30,528 nt of DNA, taken from Candidatus Saccharimonadia bacterium (GTDB lineage: Bacteria > Patescibacteriota > Saccharimonadia > Saccharimonadales > Saccharimonadaceae). Numbering within the stretch: position 1 is the first letter of the stretch; every line of letters starts with the position of its first letter. Location: contig JALRBE010000006.1 in NCBI GenBank assembly GCA_023262335.1, forward strand, positions 1 through 30,528, read 5' to 3'. The notes beneath the pieces are model-generated. The model was given only the letters and a program-made list of their open reading frames with translations, made no database searches and was not told the DNA's origin. Of this stretch, positions 1-6,349 are shown piece after piece. A program made the translations under genes and the position numbers.

Positions 1-217
1 CTTGGATACGGTCGATGACGGGAACGTGCAGTTCGTCGAGGTCGAGCGAGCCGTCGGCAGCTACGGGCAGTTCGAGCGCCGGTTCGAAAGCGTAGGGCTG
101 CAAGTATTCGGCAGCTTCGCGCACGGGCAGGGTGTTGCGCATGAACCGCGGGTCGAGCCGGTTCGCGCTGAAATGCTCGCGGACTTCGGGGAACGGGTAG
201 CTGTAGACCTCAGTCAT
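1..217 (-). CDS. hypothetical protein, C-terminus off the window edge
   Basis: An open minus-strand frame starts at the ATG at 217 and runs to the left edge without a stop (72 full codons, beginning MTEVYSYPFPEVREHF). It starts 13 bp after the stop of the HExxH gene upstream, so the two are probably co-transcribed from the promoter at 1183-1211. No strong ribosome binding site is visible in the 13 bp gap. I do not recognise the family from this fragment, which is acidic and proline-rich with no clear membrane segment. The reading frame and spacing support it as a real gene; function unknown. Confidence 0.6.
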   Translation of the reverse strand, partial: MTEVYSYPFPEVREHFSANRLDPRFMRNTLPVREAAEYLQPYAFEPALELPVAADGSLDLDELHVPVIDRIQ

Positions 218-230
218 TACGTGGGCGGGA

Positions 231-1115
231 TTAATTTCGTACGACGAGCGCATGGCGTCCCTCCAGTTGCTTGGCGGCTTCGATCGCTTCGTCGATGCCG
301 CCGTTCAGTTGCGGGATGGCCAGGCCGCACATGCCGAACGCCATGCGCACGTTGCGGCTGACGTTACGTTCGTACTGTTCCTGGGTAAGATGCGGCTCGT
401 AGTTCGCGATCACGTCTTCGTACTCGGTGTCTATCAGGCCGTTGCCTTGTGGCAATGTGTCGTCCATGAAGTACTGTTGGATTTCGGTGAAGTGTTCGGC
501 TGACCAGCGGCGATTGCCGTCGTATTGCTTCAGGCGGGCAAGCGCTTCTTTGGCGTCCACGTCGTCGCCAACGAGGTAATCGAAGTCACTGTGTTCTACG
601 AGCATCGGGCGGATCTTGCCGAGCAAGGCGGAACTTTGCTGGGGAATACCACGCTCCTTCATGATATCGACGGCGATCTTCATGTTCGGGAACAATTCGG
701 CCCGCAGTTCGGGCATGCGGTAATGAATTTGGATTTCGGTTTCGTTGCTGGCGCGGTACTCGCTGCGGGTAAACTGGTCCGCGTATTCGTTCGCCGTGAT
801 TTCGTTCAGGCGGGTCGGCAGCCAGTTGGTCATATGTGAATACTCATGCAGCGCGTACATGCTCAAGATGGTTTTTGGCCGGCCGAGCTTGGTGTTCTCG
901 TAATCGCGGAGCAACAGCCAGTTGAAGTTGATGCTCAGGTTGGCGTATTCGTCGGTGTGGTCCTGTTCGTAGAGCAGCGGAGTGCGGTTGTCGGCGACCC
1001 AGCCGATAAGCCGGCGATAAAAGTCGTTGTTCCGAATGCGCTCGTCGGGGAAGGCGCGCTCGGCGATGTCGTTATGGTATTCTTCGACGGTTCGGGGAAT
1101 ATGGATGTTTTTCAT
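231..1115 (-). CDS. HExxH-motif protein of unknown function (putative metalloprotein)
   Basis: A 294-residue soluble protein with no signal peptide or membrane segment. It contains HEYSH near residue 90, an HExxH zinc-binding pattern, followed about 13 residues later by a conserved-looking NEITANEYAD stretch that could supply a third acidic ligand, as in zincin peptidases. The same residues could also be ligands of a non-peptidase metal enzyme, so no activity is assigned. The start is supported by AAGGAGC about 8 bases upstream of the ATG. A good promoter (TTGCAT-17-TATATT) with a dyad over its -10 box lies upstream, so it is transcribed separately from the oxidoreductase operon on its right. 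The next gene (1-217) follows closely. Confidence 0.6.
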   Translation of the reverse strand: MKNIHIPRTVEEYHNDIAERAFPDERIRNNDFYRRLIGWVADNRTPLLYEQDHTDEYANLSINFNWLLLRDYENTKLGRPKTILSMYALHEYSHMTNWLPTRLNEITANEYADQFTRSEYRASNETEIQIHYRMPELRAELFPNMKIAVDIMKERGIPQQSSALLGKIRPMLVEHSDFDYLVGDDVDAKEALARLKQYDGNRRWSAEHFTEIQQYFMDDTLPQGNGLIDTEYEDVIANYEPHLTQEQYERNVSRNVRMAFGMCGLAIPQLNGGIDEAIEAAKQLEGRHALVVRN

Positions 1116-1174
1116 GATGATTGCTCCTTGTGATGGGTTTAGGGCAGAGGAGATCGTGTGTCATCTTCCCTACT

Positions 1175-1211
1175 TAGTGTTTAATATACACTATCTAAAC
1201 AAACAATGCAA
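1175..1211 (-). promoter_or_regulatory. promoter with dyad operator for the HExxH gene
   Basis: Reading the minus strand, TTGCAT (1211-1206) and TATATT (1188-1183) are separated by exactly 17 bp, a good sigma70-type promoter. The inverted repeat TAGTGT-N7-ACACTA (1175-1193) covers the -10 box, which suggests a repressor site. No regulator gene is adjacent on this side. Sequence evidence only. Confidence 0.6.
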
Positions 1212-1235
1212 TACGTGCGATGAAAAATCTTTTCG

Positions 1236-1871
1236 TTACAGATACGTTTTAAGCGTTGCGGCGTCGACGTTGGCACCGAACGCCGGATTCCCCGGTTCGA
1301 GCTTTTTGCCGCTTGCCAGGTTGCCAATGATGACCGGATCGAAGCCGAGATCGTTCACGAGTTCCGCGACGGTCACGGTGTCCGCCACGCGGTTACCGGC
1401 AATGGCGATGGCTTTGCGGCCGGGCGTGTCCTTGGGCCTGGCTTCGTCGTGCAGGTGATGGTAGCCCATGTGACTGAGCGCTTTGACCACGCGCGAGCCG
1501 GGCAGGAACGCTTGTACCAGTTCGCTGGTGGAGCTTGCGGGATTTTTCAGCGCTTCGTCTTCCCCGTCGATTTCCCACCAATAGTTCATGGCATCGATGA
1601 CAAGTTTGCCGTGCAGGGCGTCGACCGGCAGCGTGCGGTACTTGCCAAGGGGCAATGCCAGGATGACGATGTCTGCTCTTCGCGCCGCTTCCTTGGCGGT
1701 GACGGCAACGGCGCCGGGCGTGATGACTTTGGTGCTCAGTTCGATTTTGCTGGCTACGCCCGAGCCGGCGATATATACCGTGTACCCCGCTTTGAGTGCC
1801 AGCCGCGTGAGCGTCACGCCCAATTTGCCAGCGCCGATGATGCCAAGCGCAGGTTTGTTATTTTTTGCCAT
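1236..1871 (-). CDS. NADPH-dependent F420 reductase family protein (Rossmann NADP-binding oxidoreductase)
   Basis: A 211-residue protein beginning with a Rossmann dinucleotide-binding motif (GIIGAGKLG, residues 9-17) and followed by the IVILALPL and AMNYWWE segments typical of the F420-dependent NADP reductase family. Members reduce F420 with NADPH or are broader NAD(P) oxidoreductases; true F420 use cannot be shown from sequence. Its ATG lies inside the end of the luciferase-like gene (14 bp overlap), so the two are translationally coupled. Pairing with a luciferase-like flavin monooxygenase suggests it supplies reduced cofactor to it (inference). A paralogue of the same family is at 18208-18825. 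Confidence 0.8.
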   Translation of the reverse strand: MAKNNKPALGIIGAGKLGVTLTRLALKAGYTVYIAGSGVASKIELSTKVITPGAVAVTAKEAARRADIVILALPLGKYRTLPVDALHGKLVIDAMNYWWEIDGEDEALKNPASSTSELVQAFLPGSRVVKALSHMGYHHLHDEARPKDTPGRKAIAIAGNRVADTVTVAELVNDLGFDPVIIGNLASGKKLEPGNPAFGANVDAATLKTYL

Positions 1872-2925
1872 CGGGCTTCTCTGCCAGTAGTTCGCTGATG
1901 CGGGGAATGACTTTCGTGGCGTAGAGTTCGATCATATGCTCGCGAGCCGCTGCTGGCATAGGGCCGCCGCCGTACACCAGGTCGAAGCGCATGACGCCGA
2001 GGGTCTTAATAGTCTTGGCCATCTTCTTGGCAACCGTTTCGGGCGAGCCGATGTACAGCGAACCGTGATCGATTTCGTAGTCGAAGTGCTCGCGGGTGAT
2101 CGGCGGCCAGCCGCGGCTGCGGCCGATGCGGTCGAAGTTGGTTTTGTGCGCCGGCCAGGCGATGCGGCGCGCCTGCTCGTCGGTGTCGGCAATGAACCCC
2201 GGCGAGTGGATGCCGATTTCGTCGCTGCTCGTGCCGAATTCTTTGGCGGCATGCTGGTACAGGTCAACGTACGGCACGAACCGGTCTGGTGATCCGCCGA
2301 TGACGGCCAACATGAGTGGGAACCCGTATTTTGCCGCGCGCACGACCGATTGCGGCGAGCCGCCGACGCCGATGGAGGTGTGGATTCTGCCTGATTCGGT
2401 CTTTGGGTAAATGTCAGCGTCGTTTAGGGCGGCACGCGTGGTACCTTCCCAGGTAACCGGTTTTTCTTTGAGGACTTCGGCCATCAACGCGACCTTTTCT
2501 TCGAACAGAATTTCGTAGTCTTTGAGGTCGTAGCCGAACAACGGGAACGATTCGGTGAACGAGCCGCGGCCAAGAATGATCTGCGCGCGGCCACTTGACA
2601 GCGCATCGACCGTGGCGAAACGTTCGAACACGCGGACCGGGTCGTCGCTGCTCAGAACCGTCACCCCGCTCGCGAGTTTGATATTTTTGGTTTTGGTGGC
2701 AATGCCTGCGAGAACGGTTTCAGGGCTGCTGATCGAAAAGTCTTCGCGGTGGTGTTCGCCGACGCTGATGACGTCGATACCGAGCTTGTCGGCAAGCACG
2801 GCTTCATCCACGACCTGGCGAATGGCCGCGGCATGTGTCATGAGTTTGCCGTCTTTGTCGGTCGGGATGTCACCAAAGGTATCGAGTCCGAACAGGATTT
2901 TTGGTTGGGTGGTTTTTTTGGTCAT
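1858..2925 (-). CDS. LLM-class flavin-dependent oxidoreductase (luciferase-like monooxygenase)
   Basis: A 355-residue single-domain TIM-barrel enzyme of the bacterial luciferase family. Typical features are FGLDTFGD near the start, ISVGEHHREDF at about 50-62 (the family's EHH motif), ASGVTVLSSDDPVRVFERFATVDALSSGRAQIILGRG-like flavin/phosphate-binding region around 95-135 and a GGSPQSVVRAAKYG segment in the middle. Length is normal for the family. These enzymes use reduced FMN or F420 to oxidise organic substrates; the substrate is unknown. It is the middle gene of an operon: an ArsR-type regulator ends 25 bp upstream and the F420-reductase-like gene overlaps its end. Confidence 0.88.
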   Translation of the reverse strand: MTKKTTQPKILFGLDTFGDIPTDKDGKLMTHAAAIRQVVDEAVLADKLGIDVISVGEHHREDFSISSPETVLAGIATKTKNIKLASGVTVLSSDDPVRVFERFATVDALSSGRAQIILGRGSFTESFPLFGYDLKDYEILFEEKVALMAEVLKEKPVTWEGTTRAALNDADIYPKTESGRIHTSIGVGGSPQSVVRAAKYGFPLMLAVIGGSPDRFVPYVDLYQHAAKEFGTSSDEIGIHSPGFIADTDEQARRIAWPAHKTNFDRIGRSRGWPPITREHFDYEIDHGSLYIGSPETVAKKMAKTIKTLGVMRFDLVYGGGPMPAAAREHMIELYATKVIPRISELLAEKPDGKK

Positions 2926-2950
2926 AATGGCTCCAGGTCTACAGTTTTGA

Positions 2951-3223
2951 TTAGAGTTTTTTTGGGTCGATGCCGATGCTTTCGAGCAGTTGCACGTTCA
3001 GGCGGTAGAACTTTTCTTTGCCGGCTTTGCGTTCGAGCAGCACGCCAGCTTGCACCAAGCGGGCGAAGTGATGGCTCATGGTTGGCTGCGAAAGTCGCAG
3101 GGCGTTGGCGCAGTCGCTCACGATGTCGATGCCGGCATCTTCGCAGCCGTCCTTGGCAAGTTTGCGAACGATGCTGAGCCGCATGTCGTCGGCAAGGCTT
3201 TTGAGTATGAGCGTAGTGTTCAT
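2951..3223 (-). CDS. ArsR-family transcriptional regulator
   Basis: A 90-residue winged-helix repressor. LADDMRLSIVRKLA (about 10-23) is the first ArsR helix region, and LRLSQPTMSHHFARLVQAGV (about 42-62) is the recognition helix, followed by the wing (ERKAGKEKFYRLN). There are no clustered cysteines of the kind that bind metals in ArsR/SmtB, so it probably senses something else. It is the first gene of the operon with the flavin monooxygenase and F420-reductase-like genes. A TATAAT box lies exactly 7 bases before the ATG, so the mRNA is probably leaderless, and a perfect palindrome covers the -35 box, suggesting autoregulation. Confidence 0.88.
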   Translation of the reverse strand: MNTTLILKSLADDMRLSIVRKLAKDGCEDAGIDIVSDCANALRLSQPTMSHHFARLVQAGVLLERKAGKEKFYRLNVQLLESIGIDPKKL

Positions 3224-3230
3224 ATTCCCT

Positions 3231-3263
3231 ATTATATAGATATATTGAAATATTTCAATATAT
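3231..3263 (-). promoter_or_regulatory. leaderless promoter and 24-bp perfect palindromic operator of the ArsR operon
   Basis: On the minus strand TTGAAA (3258-3253) and TATAAT (3236-3231) are 16 bp apart and the ATG at 3223 starts 7 bases after the -10. Positions 3240-3263 form a perfect 24-bp palindrome (half-site ATATATTGAAAT) over the -35 and spacer. AT-rich palindromes just upstream of their own gene are typical ArsR-family operators; binding is inferred. Confidence 0.8.
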
Positions 3264-3308
3264 AAAATGAAGCATTACATTACTACTAACACGTTGTATG
3301 TTGTACCA

Positions 3309-3420
3309 AAATTCAAATCCTCCCGCCAGGCGGACCACTTCGCTCCTATTGTTCTTTGCAATGGCAGGAACAATAGGGCTGCGTTTCGCTTTTAGTCCGT
3401 TTCGGGGAGGATTTAAATTC
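3309..3420. repeat. ~112-bp imperfect palindromic element (long hairpin) downstream of prs
   Basis: Nested inverted arms: AAATCCTCCC (3315-3324) with GGGAGGATTT (3405-3414), CGGAC (3331-3335) with GTCCG (3395-3399), and CCTATTGTTC (3345-3354) with GAACAATAGG (3368-3377), capped by TGC-AATG-GCA. It lies 9 bp beyond the prs stop and could be a prs 3' structure or terminator, a REP/MITE-type mobile repeat, or a structured RNA. No U-tract follows it in the prs direction, which argues against a simple terminator. Confidence 0.7.
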
Positions 3421-3429
3421 GGCTATTAC

Positions 3430-4428
3430 TTATAAATGGTTTTCGTCATTGAACATGTCCGACACCGAACCGCCGGTCACGATTTCCATGATCGCTTGGC
3501 CGATGATCGGCGCGGCGCTGACGACGCGCAGCTTATCGCCCAGGACTTCTTTGGCGTGGGTCATCGGGAAGGTGTCGGTAACGTACAGCCTGTCGATCGG
3601 CGCTTTTTGCAGCTTTTCCGGCGCGTCGTTGCTGAACACGCCGTGGGTCGCTGCCACGTGGATGGCTTTTGCGCCGGATTTCTTGAGCGCTTCCACGGCA
3701 GAAACGAGCGTGCCGCCGGTATCGATCATGTCGTCGAACACCAGGCATACCCTGTCCTTGGCCTCCGGCACGTGCTCGTCGCGGCTGATCTTTGACGAAT
3801 CACCACGGCCGCGCTGCTTGGCAAGGTGCAGGATGTCGAGGTCCATGCGGCGCTGGTGCGATTGCGCCAGTTTGGAAGCGCCGGCGTCGGGCGCGACAAC
3901 CACGCAGTCGTCGCGCTCGTACTGTTCCAAGTCGTGTTCCATGGCTTGCTCCAGCGCGATCTGCGCGGTCAGCGGATCGAACGGTTTGTGGGTGATGCCG
4001 GTGGTTGCTGGCGAGTGCAGGTCGACCGCGACCAGACGGTCGGCGTGGCGTAAGTGGTCCATGATCATACTGCTGCCGATGGCTTCGCGGCCGCGGGCTT
4101 GGCGCTCCTGGCGCAGGTAGCCCATGTGCGGGCTTATGGCCGTAACCTCGCGTGCTGACGACCGCTTTGCGGCGTCGATCAACATGCCGTGCTCCCAAAT
4201 GGCATCGTTGATAGACATGTCGGGAGTGGACACGTGCGACTGGATGGCGAACACGTGCTTGCCGCGGACGCTTTGCTCGTAGCGCACGTAGCGTTCGCCA
4301 CTAGGGAAGCGTTTGCGCTCGACAGGTCCCAGCTCGACGCCGAGGTAGTCGGCGACGTCCTGCGCGAGTTCGGGGTTGGCGGAGCCGCTGACGATGGTGA
4401 CGTTTTCGGGTTTGAATTTTTTCGGCAT
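3430..4428 (-). CDS. prs: ribose-phosphate pyrophosphokinase (PRPP synthetase)
   Basis: Makes PRPP from ribose 5-phosphate and ATP, the precursor for nucleotide salvage and synthesis. The 332-residue length is close to normal. Family motifs are present: RKRFPSGERYVRY (39-51) matching the N-terminal flexible region, HMGYLRQERQAR (101-112) for the ATP-binding loop, VDLHSPATTGI (135-145), VVAPDAGASKL (177-187) and the PRPP-binding motif FDDMIDTGGTLVSA (231-244). AAGGAG precedes the ATG. It starts 47 bp after the end of the 4476-4868 gene and may be co-transcribed with it, which would put prs under the repeat-flanked promoter at 4916-4945. An AT-rich gap between the two could also hold its own promoter. 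Confidence 0.95.
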   Translation of the reverse strand: MPKKFKPENVTIVSGSANPELAQDVADYLGVELGPVERKRFPSGERYVRYEQSVRGKHVFAIQSHVSTPDMSINDAIWEHGMLIDAAKRSSAREVTAISPHMGYLRQERQARGREAIGSSMIMDHLRHADRLVAVDLHSPATTGITHKPFDPLTAQIALEQAMEHDLEQYERDDCVVVAPDAGASKLAQSHQRRMDLDILHLAKQRGRGDSSKISRDEHVPEAKDRVCLVFDDMIDTGGTLVSAVEALKKSGAKAIHVAATHGVFSNDAPEKLQKAPIDRLYVTDTFPMTHAKEVLGDKLRVVSAAPIIGQAIMEIVTGGSVSDMFNDENHL

Positions 4429-4475
4429 GGGTTCTCCTTATGGTTAGTGTACTATTTACAATTATTATAAACGAT

Positions 4476-4868
4476 TCATGAACGGCGAACGCTGCGACGG
4501 ACCGCGGTAGCACCAAGGGTTCGTCTGTCGGGAAGACTGAACCTGAAGTACGCGTCGAAGGTTTCGTCGTAGCTTGGGCTATTGTGCGTGACCTCCCAAC
4601 CGGCTTCGCGGTATTGGTCCTCGAAGTCAAGCCAGTGCTTGTCGAAAATCTCTCGGCGTTTCAGGCCGCTAGCTATGAGTTCCTTCACGATATCTTCCTG
4701 CTTGATCGTGGCATAGCCGGCCTGGTTGACGTTTTCGGCAAGCAACCGGTTGACGATTTCCAGAACCGCCGGCGGCATCATTTCATGCTTCAGTTCCATG
4801 ATTTCCTGCGGGCTGAGAGCACGTACTTGTTCGGCCTGTGTTTCGTGGGTGTCGTTGGTTCGTTCCAT
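4476..4868 (-). CDS. conserved hypothetical protein (phage-protein-like)
   Basis: A 130-residue soluble, acidic protein. The central part (PPAVLEIVNRLLAENV, then IKQEDIVKELIASGLKRREI, then YREAGWEVTHNSPSYDETF) resembles small proteins of unknown function that I associate with phages and CPR genomes; this is a recollection, not a search result. The C-terminus is arginine-rich (AVRRSVRRS). The start is well supported by AAAGGAG 5 bases before the ATG. Its promoter (TTGAAA-18-TATAAT) is embedded in the inverted repeat array upstream, and prs follows 47 bp downstream. It is therefore the leading gene of a probable prs transcript. Function unknown. Confidence 0.65.
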   Translation of the reverse strand: MERTNDTHETQAEQVRALSPQEIMELKHEMMPPAVLEIVNRLLAENVNQAGYATIKQEDIVKELIASGLKRREIFDKHWLDFEDQYREAGWEVTHNSPSYDETFDAYFRFSLPDRRTLGATAVRRSVRRS

Positions 4869-4915
4869 GTCATCTCCTTTCGTGACAGTTTCATTGTAGG
4901 AGCGGCGAGCCGGCG

Positions 4916-4945
4916 ATTATAGGAAATGGATTTTACAATTTTCAA
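4916..4945 (-). promoter_or_regulatory. sigma70-type promoter for the 4476-4868/prs transcript
   Basis: On the minus strand TTGAAA (4945-4940) and a perfect TATAAT (4921-4916) are 18 bp apart. The -35 box is part of one repeat unit of the 4922-4971 array, so a protein bound to the array would cover the promoter. Confidence 0.7.
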
Positions 4946-4971
4946 ATTGCCTACAAATGCAATTTGCCTAC
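4922..4971 (-). repeat. operator-like repeat array, left arm
   Basis: Three tandem units on the minus strand: a 17-bp unit starting GTAGGCAAATTG (4971-4955), an 18-bp unit GTAGGCAATTTGAAAATT (4954-4937), and a degenerate unit starting GTAAAAT (4936). The second unit is identical to the first unit of the right array at 5660. The array lies between the divergent starts of the HTH-Nudix gene and the gene at 4476-4868 and overlaps both promoter regions. Confidence 0.8.
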
Positions 4972-4992
4972 AAACTTTGTTCGCCGACATAT

Positions 4993-4998
4993 TACAAT
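4993..4998 (+). promoter_or_regulatory. -10 box of a leaderless promoter for the HTH-Nudix gene
   Basis: TACAAT lies 6 bases before the ATG at 5005, so transcription probably starts at the start codon. The -35 region overlaps the left repeat array. Confidence 0.6.
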
Positions 4999-5004
4999 GA
5001 GCTC

Positions 5005-5643
5005 ATGCACATGTACCAAAAACACATACTCGATCTGCTGCGTGGCAGTCAGGAGCTGCGCTACAGCGAGCTGCAGCCCGACGGAGTGGAGAGCAGTCAC
5101 TTCAAGTACCACCTGGACCAGTTGCAGCAAGACGGGTTCGTCGAACGGACGCGGCGCGGCGTGTATGCGTTGACCGAAAAAGGCGTCATGGCGGTCGACC
5201 GGTTGTCGGTCGGGCGGATCAACCCCATACAAACGCCTAAGGTCATTACGTACACGTTGCTGCAGGACGACGAGGCGTATTATTTGTACCGCAAACCCAA
5301 GGCGCCGTTTTTGGACAAGCTGAACATGGTCGCGGGCAAAGTGCATTTGGACGAACGGACATATGACGCGGCCGTGCGCGAAGTCCAGGAAAAGACGGAG
5401 CTGACGGCGATTGACGTACGGCACGAATCGGTCGCCGAGGTGCGGGTGCGCCAGAACGGGCAGCTGATCAGTCACTTCGTGGCTTACGTGTTCACGGCCG
5501 GCTTTGCGGGCGACCCGTCGCGGCTCGAAAAAATCCCGCGGGACGAGCTGGCTGGCCGCTCCGATCTCGCGCCCGATTTGCTGGCGCTAGTCGAAGCGAT
5601 CGCGACCAAACGGCCGTTCGTCGATCTCGACATAGGTTCGTAG
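5005..5643 (+). CDS. winged-helix/Nudix transcriptional regulator (NrtR-like, reversed domain order)
   Basis: A 212-residue protein with two parts. Residues 1-65 form a winged helix (LRYSELQPDGVESSHFKYHL, then LQQDGFVERTRRGVYALTEKG). Residues 80-200 form a Nudix fold with VITYTLLQDDEAYYLYRKP and a Nudix box beginning AGKVHLDERTYDAAV. The box reads REVQEKTEL where active enzymes have REUxEExGU: the third metal-binding Glu is Lys and the Gly is Glu. This suggests ligand sensing rather than hydrolysis, as in NrtR, where a degenerate Nudix domain senses ADP-ribose; NrtR has the Nudix domain first, so the order here is reversed. The ATG at 5005 is preferred over 4957 because of the TACAAT box 6 bases upstream. 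Repeat arrays on both sides are its likely operators. Confidence 0.8.
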   Translation: MHMYQKHILDLLRGSQELRYSELQPDGVESSHFKYHLDQLQQDGFVERTRRGVYALTEKGVMAVDRLSVGRINPIQTPKVITYTLLQDDEAYYLYRKPKAPFLDKLNMVAGKVHLDERTYDAAVREVQEKTELTAIDVRHESVAEVRVRQNGQLISHFVAYVFTAGFAGDPSRLEKIPRDELAGRSDLAPDLLALVEAIATKRPFVDLDIGS

Positions 5644-5659
5644 AAACACAGTTGCGTTT

Positions 5660-5740
5660 GTAGGCAATTTGAAAATTGTAGGCAAATTGGCAATTGTAGG
5701 CAATTTGGCAATTGTAGGCAAACTTCGTTTGTAAAAATCA
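5660..5740 (+). repeat. operator-like repeat array, right arm (18-bp period)
   Basis: GTAGGCAA recurs at 5660, 5678, 5696 and 5714, exactly 18 bp apart, with consensus GTAGGCAAnTTGnnnATT; a degenerate GTAAAA unit follows at 5731. Both arrays end in the same degenerate form (GTAAAA followed by ATTTC). The array fills the gap between the HTH-Nudix stop and apt. Units are contiguous, so this is not a CRISPR array. Confidence 0.85.
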
Positions 5741-5808
5741 TTTCACTTTCACGGAAAGGACCATTGGATACGATGAACATGTCACTAACGATCAACGAGG
5801 ATGAAGAC

Positions 5809-6345
5809 ATGGAAACGATAAGCTACCGTGAGCATATACGCGAAGTCGAGGACTTCCCGAAAGAAGGCATAAAATTTTACGACATCGCCCCACTGCTTGG
5901 GAACGGCGCGATTTTTGCCAGCGCCATTGCCGAGATGGCGGAGCCGCTGCGCGGGAACGTGGACAAGGTCGTCGGTTTTGACGCCCGGGGCTTCGTGTTC
6001 GGCGCTGCCGTGGCGCACCAATTGGGCGTGGGCTTTGCCATGTTGCGAAAGCCAGGCAAACTGCCCGGCGAGGTGGCGCACGTTGAATACGGGTTGGAAT
6101 ACGGAACGAACGCGCTCGAGTTGCAAGCGGACGGCGTGAGCGAGGGTGAGCGCGTAGCGCTCGTGGACGACGTGATCGCGACCGGCGGCACGGCGCAGGC
6201 GGGCATCGAGCTGGTGCGCGGCCAGGGCGCGGAAATCGTGGAGTTCACGGCATTGATCGACTTGCCGCACTTAGGCGGAAGCGAAGCAATCAAGGCGCTC
6301 GGCGTGCCGGTACGGCCGCTCGTCACGACCAGGCAGGCGGAATAG
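5809..6345 (+). CDS. apt: adenine phosphoribosyltransferase
   Basis: Salvages adenine to AMP using PRPP. The family signatures are in order: DFPKEGIKFYDIAPLL near the start, VVGFDARGFVFGAAVAHQLG, AMLRKPGKLPGEV, and the PRPP-binding motif VALVDDVIATGGTAQA. I chose the ATG at 5809 (178 residues): it matches the normal N-terminus of the family and has GAGG 8 bases upstream. A longer reading from the TTG at 5764 or ATG at 5773 would add 12-15 residues and is possible because an AAAGGA precedes it at 5755-5760. It lies behind the right repeat array and 4 bp before the second Nudix gene, so the pair is probably co-regulated. Confidence 0.92.
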   Translation: METISYREHIREVEDFPKEGIKFYDIAPLLGNGAIFASAIAEMAEPLRGNVDKVVGFDARGFVFGAAVAHQLGVGFAMLRKPGKLPGEVAHVEYGLEYGTNALELQADGVSEGERVALVDDVIATGGTAQAGIELVRGQGAEIVEFTALIDLPHLGGSEAIKALGVPVRPLVTTRQAE

Positions 6346-6349
6346 CGCC

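Noticed and set aside
2..361. Plus-strand ORF at the left edge
   Set aside because: It lies opposite the minus-strand genes at 1-217 and 231-1115, which have sensible spacing and protein sequence. It is a shadow frame.
5660..5740. CRISPR-like tandem repeats
   Set aside because: The 18-bp units are contiguous, with no unique spacers between them, and no cas genes are present. They fit regulatory repeats better.
4922..5740. Inverted arrays as the ends of a transposon carrying the HTH-Nudix gene
   Set aside because: There is no transposase, no clear target duplication, and the left array is built into a promoter -35 box. Kept only as a minor alternative.
5764..5808. TTG or ATG start upstream of apt giving a longer N-terminus
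   Set aside because: The extra residues do not fit the family's N-terminus, and the ATG at 5809 has its own GAGG at a good distance.
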